Made by a program: the position numbers and the translations under genes. From the NCBI GenBank assembly GCA_027574665.1, contig CM050656.1, positions 11,173,501-11,237,500 of the forward strand: 64,000 nt of DNA, written 5' to 3'. Numbering within the stretch: the first letter of the stretch is position 1; the number at the start of each line of letters is the position of its first letter. The notes below the pieces were generated by a model that did no database searches, had not been told where the DNA came from, and worked only from the letters and a program-made list of their open reading frames with translations. Positions 57,794 through 64,000 of the stretch are shown here, piece by piece. Source of the stretch: Rhynochetos jubatus. Its lineage: Eukaryota > Chordata > Aves > Eurypygiformes > Rhynochetidae.

Positions 57794-59050
57794 GGCGGGG
57801 CAGGCTGCGGGGAGGACGCAGGAGGTCAGGGGGGGGCTCGCTGGCTACGGGAAGGAGCCATTCCCTCACCTCGCACAGAGCCCGGGAAGGTTTGCAGGCG
57901 CAGATGCCCGCGCACGTAAATTGGCAGCCCTTAAACGAGTGTATTTTAAATCGGTGGGTCTCGCTTGGGCCCCCACCTCACCGCCCAAGGATACTAAGCC
58001 GCCCCGCCACCCCTCTGCCCCGTGGGGTTGCAGGTGACCCTGAGCCTTGGTCACCGAGGTCCTTCTGGAGCAGGGTGTTCCCGAGGGTGCCGTGGGGAGG
58101 TTAGCAGGGAATCCGGGCGAGGGAGGCTTGCCTGCATGTGTAAGCGAGGCCATGGGGCCAAGGGTTGTTGGGGTGGGTGGGTGTCCTGTACCGGCAACCA
58201 GGAACGTGGAGGTTGGACTGGTAAACACAGCAACGTGCTGGTTACAGCCGTGCTGCGGCTGTGCCTGGGTGCCCCACTGATGTGGGGGGAGCAGCGGGGT
58301 CACGGCGGGCTGATGTGCCCTTCCCCAAGGACAGCGTGGAGCTACCTCGCTCCCTGGACAGGCATGGGGCAGTGACCTTGTCCTGGGGGCACGGGGGGTG
58401 AAGCAGGTGGGACGCTGTGGGACAAGCCACCCCCTCCCCAAATACCCGTCGCACCGAAGGGGACAAAAGGTCTCTCCAAAAACCTGCTCGGCATCACCTC
58501 TCGAGAGCATCCCCGAGGCTTCCTGACCCCCTGCCATGCACCAGCTGCCCTGGCCGGACCCCACCGAGGTGCACTGGGGGGGTCGGGGGGGTCACCTGCA
58601 TAAATATTCCCTTCCACCAGCCCCCAAAAAGGGTTTTGGGGTGAGTCGGGCACAGGCTGGGGTAGGGAGGCTGCATGGCACCAGGCATCCCGCCTGCCCC
58701 GGGGTGGGGGTGGCCGCGGCGCCCCGTTGGGACCCCCGGCTGCCGCACACCATGCCGGGGGGGCTGGGGGGCCGTGCTGGGGCCCCCGTCCCATTGAGCA
58801 CACCGGCAGGACACGGCGCTCCCTCCCTCCCCACGCTGCGCCCTGCGGGTTGGGCACCGGGCCCGCTCCGCTGCCGCCACCGCCGCTCCCCTCCCCCGCC
58901 ACCCCCAGTCCTGACCCCCCCCTACCCCCGCCCCGTGCCCCGGGGGGCCCCCGCCGGGCCCGGCCTGCGGCTCACCGGGGTCAAGGCTGCGGGCGAAGGG
59001 GCTGCCGGGGCAGGGGCCGGCCCTGGGGAGGCGGTTCAGTTCGCTCCTCC
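57794..59050 (-). promoter_or_regulatory. HPDL: HPDL 5' region with possible 5' UTR exon and intron
   Basis: On the minus strand a good acceptor CTCCCCGCAG|CCTG places an exon top at 57804, eleven bases before the start codon. A matching donor CCCCG|GTGAGC lies at 58976. This suggests a non-coding first exon ending at 58976 and an intron of about 1.17 kb. The donor lies in a strongly CpG-rich stretch (about 58690-59330) that fits a promoter island. Exon limits are inferred from splice motifs only. Confidence 0.45.
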
Positions 59051-59330
59051 CCGGCACGCACCAGGCCGCGGCGGGACGGGGGCGGGCTGCCGATGCCGGG
59101 GGGTGGGGGCGGCTGCCGGCGCGGTTGAAGCCTGGGCCGGGGGGCTGCCGGGCGGTTGTATCGACCCCGGCGGTGCCGGGCTGTGATTGTAGAGCGAAAC
59201 GGCTGCCCGGGCTGATACCCGGGGTCCGGTCTCTGCTGGGTCTGGCCCCGCCGTGGCTGGCCCTGCCTGCCCCTGCCCGGTGCTGGCTGCTTCCCCGTGC
59301 CCGGGCATCCGCGAGGGCTTGGGTGGGGGG
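58690..59330. promoter_or_regulatory. CpG-rich island upstream of HPDL
   Basis: Dense CpG and GC-rich sequence with no coding potential of a recognisable family, sitting between the divergent HPDL and SELENOP2. It is most likely the HPDL promoter island. A G/GT run follows at about 59324-59347. Confidence 0.5.
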
Positions 59331-59347
59331 GGGGGTGTGTGTGTGTC
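59324..59347. repeat. G-run plus (GT)n
   Basis: GGGTGGG-type run of G followed by about six GT dinucleotides, in the interval between HPDL and SELENOP2. Confidence 0.65.
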
Positions 59348-60251
59348 AGCTTTTGGTGGGGGGTCCGCTGACCCCGTGCCTGCTCCCTAGTCCCAACCCA
59401 CGGCCTTGCTGACGTCCCCGAGCCCCTCCAGCCCCCCAGCAGCGATCCCCTCTCCCTCTGCTGCTTGCCTCTCTCTGACAATCCCCCCCCTTGGTGTGTC
59501 CAGGACGGGGTCGCTGCCCCGCCGTCGCCTCTCCCGCCCTTCCCCGCCTTATCATGTTTTCGCACAGGGCGCGGGTACGATAAACTGCTCAAATATTTGC
59601 GGAGATGTCCGTGTGCGGCCGAAGTGGTGAGCTCCTCTTGCTCGGTAGGGGTGAGGGCAGACTCCACCGGTGCTGCGATTTCCCAAGGGAGCACCGGCTG
59701 CCCCGGCCTGGAGGCACAGGGCTGGCCGTGGGGCTCGCTGTAGGGCCAAGTGCGGCCGTGGCACGGCGTGGCAGGACGGCACGGCCTTTGGGGTGGCACC
59801 CCGCGGGGCAGGGAGCTCCGGCACCCCAGGGGCATGGGGCGGGCACCCAACATTTTGGCTGCAGGGTGGCAGAGGCTGTGCTGGCAGCTTCCCTGGGACC
59901 GTGCGCATGGGGTGGCACTGTTTGATGTCACCCCACGGTCCTGCGGCCCTTTGGTGCAAGCAGCGCCCTTGGCAGTGCCCTGCTGTGCCCAGGCGGTGGT
60001 TTTCAGCGGCTGGGACTGTCGTTCCCCCGTGGCACCGCCTGGCACCCTCTGTGCTGGCCCAGCACCAGGCACTGCTTTGCTCCGGCACGGCTCGGGCCGG
60101 GCTGCCGCCGCAGGACCCCGAAGCCGCGTGGCACCGAGGGGGACAGAGCCTGCCTTGTTGCAGTCCCCTGAGGCAGGCGGTGGTGGCCAGGGCACCGTCC
60201 CTGCTCCAGCCACGCTCTTCTCCTCCCTCCTGGGCGGGGAGACTGGACAGG

Positions 60252-60330
60252 AGATAAAAGGGAGCCCAGGGCCAGCTGGACATTGCCGAGAGCCGCGGGG
60301 GCCGAGCGAGGGCTGGCCGGAGGACAGCCG
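60252..60330 (+). promoter_or_regulatory. SELENOP2: candidate SELENOP2 promoter and non-coding exon 1
   Basis: A TATA-like ATAAAA at 60254-60259 (GGAGATAAAAGGGAGC) is followed about 70 bases later by a plausible donor GCC|GTGAGG at 60330. An acceptor CCCTGCCAG at 61154 opens the exon holding the start codon. I infer a non-coding first exon of roughly 60283-60329 spliced to 61155. This rests on motif and spacing only. Confidence 0.4.
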
Positions 60331-61169
60331 TGAGGAGAAGTGCGGTATTGAGGGTTTGTTCTCGCGGGGAGGGGGATGGGGATTGGGGGTTCATCCATCC
60401 CAGACCCCATAGTCCCCTGCTCCCTCCTCACCTCCCTGGATTGGTCCCCAGCCCCACGTCCTCCCCCTGCCCATTAAATGTGCTGGATCCTGGAGGGACA
60501 GGGTGTATCTTGGTGTGGGAAGGCTTAGGAGGCTGTGGGAGGAAGGGGGCTTCAGGCAGATATTGGGGGCAGAGGGGTTAAAGGCTCTGTTCACCCCCCC
60601 AAGCGCTGTGTGGGGCATCGAGGACTCTCAAGGTGACCTGAAGGTGAAACCATCCCCGTCCCACTGACTCCCTGCCGGTGACTGGGATGATGGGGGCTGT
60701 GCCCCTGCCCACCCCCGGGGCAAAGACAGACCCCTGGCCACGGCTGGGTCTGGCTCTTGGAGTCAGGGAGGTGAAGGGTCATGGGGGGAGAGAGACCTTT
60801 CCCCTGACACATAGAATGGGTGCCTCGCTGCCGGGGGAGATGGGGCCCCATCTGTTGCAGCAGGTGCCTGCGAAAGCTAGAGTTGAGGGTGCACTGCTCA
60901 TCAGCATCTGGGCACCCCAATTCCCCCACCTCATCCCCCTTTGCTCACGCCCTGCCGTGGGTGTCCCGGCTCCCAGCGCCATGCTGGGACCAGTCTGACA
61001 CCGCTCACCAGTCTCTGTCCGCCCCGGGGGGCAGCGCAGGGTGGCAGTTTGGGGTCGCAGTGGGGCTGGGAGGACCCCATCAGGTTGAGCCACAGGGCAG
61101 AGAGGGAGGCAGAGGTCAGTGGTGGGGGATCAACACACTGTTTTCCCCTGCCAGGGCCGGGGGTCCAGG

Positions 61170-62844
61170 ATGGGGCTGCTGGTGCTGGCCCTGGCCACCT
61201 GGCTGGGGCTGGCCTCGGCGTCTGAGGGGGTGGGCAACAGCAGCCGGCTCTGCCGGGAGCCACCGGAGTGGCGCGTCAATGGCTTGAGCCCCATGGCGGG
61301 GTCAGCGGGGCAGGTGACGGTGGTGGCCCTGCTGAAGGCCAGCTGACACTTCTGCCTGCAGCAGGCCCACAGGTGAGCCCTGCTCCCCCTACCCCAAAAC
61401 CCACCCCCACCATCCTGGGGATGGCATGGCGGCCCCCTGTGCCAGCACCCACCTCCCAGCGCCTCCTTCCCTGCAGCATCGGGGGCCTGCGGGAGAGGCT
61501 GGCCCGGCAGGGCACGGTCGACGTCCGCTACATGATCGTCAACGAGAAGGCGCCGCTCTCACGCGCCATGTTCAGGGAGCTGGAGCGCCAGGCCCCGCCG
61601 GGTGTCCCCGTCTTCCAGCCGGAGCCAGAGGAGCCTGACGTCTGGCAGGTCCTGGGCGGCGACAAGGACGACTTCCTCATCTACGACCGGTGAGCATCCT
61701 CCGTCTCGGCTGAGGCTTTTCTGGGGGGTTACAGAGCGTTTGGTGGGCTTCCCAAAGCTCCCACTGTGGCTGGGCCAGGGGAACCTCAGACCCCCCCGCC
61801 TCGAGCCGGGCCATGGCTTCTCCCCGCAGGTGCAGCCGCCTGGCTTTCCACATCCAGCTGCCCTACAGCTTCCTCCACTTCCCCTACGTGGAGTCAGCCA
61901 TCCGCTTCACCCACAACAAGGACTTCTGCGGCAACTGCTCCCTCTACGCCAACACCACCTGGGAGGTAAGGAGCAGGGATGCTCGCTGGAGCCAGGCTCC
62001 CTTCTCTCCTCTGGCTTTGCAGACCAGGAAAAAACCAACCTTATCTTCATGTCAGGGACAGGCTCTGCGCTGGCAGCTGCCCTCGGCCATGGTTGAGGGG
62101 GAAGGTGATGAAAGGTCTGGAATAAGAGATGTTAAATAGGTCAGAGCTTTCCGGTTGAGAAGGAACAGTCCAAAGGGGTCATAGCCCAGGTCTGGAAAAG
62201 CTAACTAGGGTTGTTGGTTGGCTGTTGTGAGACAGCGTCAGGCAGTGGATCCAGAGGTGGCAAGCTCACAGCAAAGAAAAGGACATAGCTCCGGGCTCAG
62301 CAGGCGATTAGTCACTTCCTAGGAGAAAAATCCATGTAGAAATATTAAATGCAAAGTCCCTTTCCTGCCTCAGGAATTCCCTGGACCACAGACATCTTGA
62401 GCCAAAGCTCTATGTGCTCCAGCCTCTCCTGTCCTCCCTGCGCCCTGGGTTGAGCTGGAGAGCCTTTGCTCTGACCCACGCAGCTTTCGGCATGACAGAT
62501 GCTGTCTGCTTTCCTCCCAGCTCGCAGGCGTGCTCACAGGCACACGGCAGGGCCGTGTGTGCCTTCACACACCGCATCAGCCCTTGTGTTACTTTCCCTA
62601 GGCTAACAGTACCATGGAGGCCCCTGTAACCCCGAGCCCGCTTCCCGAACAAGAGGGGAAGGAGTCGGAGACCCCCACTCACCAGCACAACCCCCTTCAT
62701 CCTCACCACCACCATGTGGTCAGCAGCGAGAGAGACACAGACCCGAGTGGGGACCACAAATCTGCCGCCCGTGCTACCCACCACCACAGAAACCACAGCC
62801 AGCCCCATCCCAAGGGGCAGAAGCAGGAGGGAAATGAGCACTAG
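61170..62844 (+). CDS. SELENOP2: SELENOP2 (SELENOPB), single-selenocysteine selenoprotein P
   Basis: Four coding exons: 61170-61372, 61477-61689, 61830-61965 and 62602-62844; 264 residues if TGA at 61344-61346 is selenocysteine 59, ending at TAG. Secreted: hydrophobic signal peptide 1-18 (LLVLALATWLGLASAS). The selenoprotein P N-terminal thioredoxin-like domain follows: EWRVNGLSPM, then VTVVALLKAS-U-HFC, a U-x-x-C redox motif. Exon 2 continues IGGLRERLARQG...RYMIVNEKAPLSR, and exon 3 has YDRCSRLAFHIQLP and DFCGNCSLYANTTW. Possible N-glycosylation sites are N23, NCS, NTT and NST. The last 80 residues hold 14 His in HPHHHH- and THHH-type clusters. There is no Sec-rich C-terminus and only one UGA, as in the SelPb form. 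A SECIS lies in the 3' UTR. Automated gene callers would stop at codon 59 or skip the exon. Confidence 0.94.
61344..61346 (+). other. SELENOP2: selenocysteine UGA codon (Sec59)
   Basis: In-frame TGA in LLKAS-U-HFC. The same frame continues through eight more codons (HFCLQQAH) to a consensus donor (CACAG|GTGAGC), and the following exons keep the selenoprotein P frame. A small stem GCCTG-CAG-CAGGC starts seven bases after the TGA and could aid recoding. Confidence 0.93.
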
Positions 62845-63100
62845 GCCAGGCTGGGCAGCCTTGCAGAAGAGCCCTGTAGTGTGCAGAACACACCAATTCA
62901 CTTCCCAGAGGCACGAAAGGACTTGCTTTGGGCTGTTGGTCACCAGCAGCATTGGTATCACCACCCCCTCCAGCATCCCCCACACGGGTCGTACACCCAC
63001 GCTGTGACCAGGGATGAACATCCCCCTCAGACCTCTCCAGGTGCTGCCTTTTCAGCCCCAGGGCTCCATTCTGAGCCTTCCTCTGCTGCTGCCAGCCTTT

Positions 63101-63167
63101 CCGTGCTCAATGAAGCCTGCCGTGCAAACCGGGAGGTCCCCGGTCGCTGCTGGCTGACACTGCACGG
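63101..63167 (+). promoter_or_regulatory. SELENOP2: SECIS element, type 2
   Basis: Helix I: CCGTGC (63101-63106) pairs with GCACGG (63162-63167). An internal loop follows, then the quartet strands ATGA (63110-63113) and TGA (63155-63157). Helix II: 63115-63124 pairs with 63145-63154, eight of ten positions paired (one of them G-U), with U-U and C-U mismatches. The unpaired AAA at 63126-63128 lies 12 nt from the quartet. A mini-helix III, CCGGG (63129-63133) with CCCGG (63139-63143), closes a five-base loop. AA in a 5' bulge followed by an extra helix defines the type 2 (form 2) SECIS that SBP2 recognises to direct Sec insertion. Confidence 0.93.
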
Positions 63168-63585
63168 AGCAGCAGGGCAAGGGTGGAGGGACCAGAACTG
63201 GGGCTGGAGCAGCACTGCCAGCACGCTCTGCCCGTCCTGGCACCCCTGGGTGTCCTGGGACCCCTGGGTGTCCTAGCCGAGGAATGAGGGGAAGGCCAGC
63301 GTGTGCCCCGCAGGACGTGATGCCAGGGGCTGGGAGCACTAGGAGCGGCGTGAGGCCGCAGCTCCCCGTGGTCTAAACCCTGTACCCCCATAGCTGTCAC
63401 ATCCTGGGGACCCTCCAGGCCCTGCACACGGGTATGTGCAGTGGTGATGGGTGGCCGCAAGATGGTGGCCTTGTTCCCTCTTAGAGACTGAGGGGCTGTA
63501 TCCAGGGCCCACAGCCCTGGGAGGAGGGGGTGAGGATGCTGGGGGAGAAGAGAGATCCGAGGGTGATGCGGATATGCCGAGTATG

Positions 63586-63591
63586 AATAAA
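63586..63591 (+). terminator. SELENOP2: SELENOP2 polyA signal (AATAAA)
   Basis: AATAAA in GTATGAATAAAACC, the first canonical signal after the SECIS element. Confidence 0.8.
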
Positions 63592-63600
63592 ACCTCTGTG

Positions 63601-64000
63601 AAGCGGACCCTGCTCAGCCTGGTCTCTGGTGCCCCGTCCCCAGAGAGGGTGGGGGGGCTGCTCAGTGCTGGGCTGGCCCTGGGTGTTTCTCTTGGCACAG
63701 GGAGGGACTTGGGGCTGGACATGGACCCCATAAAGCATTACCCTATGCGGAGAACCACAGGAGGTAAAGGGGTTGATGGCCGAAGAGACCCCAACTCTTC
63801 ATGCCTTCCGGTTACCTCCTGTCACACTGACCCCAGGGCCTGGTCCCCTCAGGGCACGACATTCACCCTGCCAGGAGGAAGTTTGGCTTGGCACCTTGAT
63901 CTCTGACATGTGGGTATGATGTTGGGGTGCCTGCCCTGAGCTGCTGTCACAGGGCCACACGCAGTCCTAGGCCATCGCGGGCATCTTGTCCCCATTGCAC
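63601..64000. other. downstream flank of SELENOP2
   Basis: GC-rich sequence with no recognisable exon or repeat up to the window edge. Confidence 0.5.

Larger units (their letters stand above)
62845..63600 (+). other. SELENOP2: SELENOP2 3' UTR
   Basis: About 740 bases from the TAG stop to AATAAA at 63586-63591. It contains the SECIS element about 260 bases after the stop and no other recognised feature. Confidence 0.75.

Noticed and set aside
56603..57919. 438-codon plus-strand frame antisense to HPDL
   Set aside because: Mirror of the HPDL coding exon. HPDL itself has clear conserved motifs on the other strand.
58981..60213. 410-codon minus-strand frame upstream of HPDL
   Set aside because: Low-complexity Arg/Pro/Gly/Ala composition in a CpG island, with no domain and no splice support.
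63284..63321. Alternative SECIS around ATGA at 63284 and TGAT at 63318
   Set aside because: The arms next to the quartet do not pair, and the apical AA is not at the right spacing. The element at 63101-63167 satisfies every requirement.
63530..63568. Second alternative SECIS around GTGA at 63530
   Set aside because: Only a four-pair stem can form, with no proper AA loop.

Overview
The window is nuclear DNA from a bird. The signs are truncated CR1 LINE 3' ends with the avian-type terminus, compact vertebrate genes with GT-AG introns, a CpG-rich bidirectional promoter, and a second selenoprotein P gene (SELENOP2/SELENOPB), which placental mammals lack. The gene order TESK2 > < TOE1 <> MUTYH > < HPDL matches human 1p34. 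SELENOP2 lies head to head with HPDL on its far side. The species cannot be named from the sequence.

Layout. About 1-37 kb is AT-rich and holds introns of TESK2 (+). Its seven last coding exons lie between 18567 and 40211 and encode the kinase C-lobe and tail; the ATP-binding N-lobe exons are not in the window, or not recognisable. A 3' UTR of about 3.7 kb runs to twin polyA signals near 43940. From about 44 kb the DNA becomes GC-rich and gene-dense. TOE1 (-, seven exons, 45274-50001) and MUTYH (+, fifteen exons, 50499-55056) diverge from a shared 0.5 kb promoter. HPDL (-, one coding exon, 56606-57793) faces MUTYH. SELENOP2 (+, four coding exons, 61170-62844) points away from HPDL.

All four complete genes were assembled by hand from splice sites and give unbroken reading frames: TOE1 541 aa, MUTYH 512 aa, HPDL 395 aa and SELENOP2 264 aa. 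SELENOP2 works only if an in-frame TGA at 61344-61346 is read as selenocysteine. Its 3' UTR carries a convincing type 2 SECIS element at 63101-63167.

Functions are mostly unrelated: actin-remodelling kinase (TESK2), snRNA 3' end trimming (TOE1), oxidative-damage base excision repair (MUTYH), mitochondrial 4-hydroxyphenylpyruvate chemistry (HPDL) and secreted selenium/redox biology (SELENOP2). They are neighbours by conserved synteny, not as a pathway. Repeats are five CR1 fragments, homopolymer runs and a few microsatellites. I saw no tRNA, rRNA, CRISPR, viral element or bacterial-type system.
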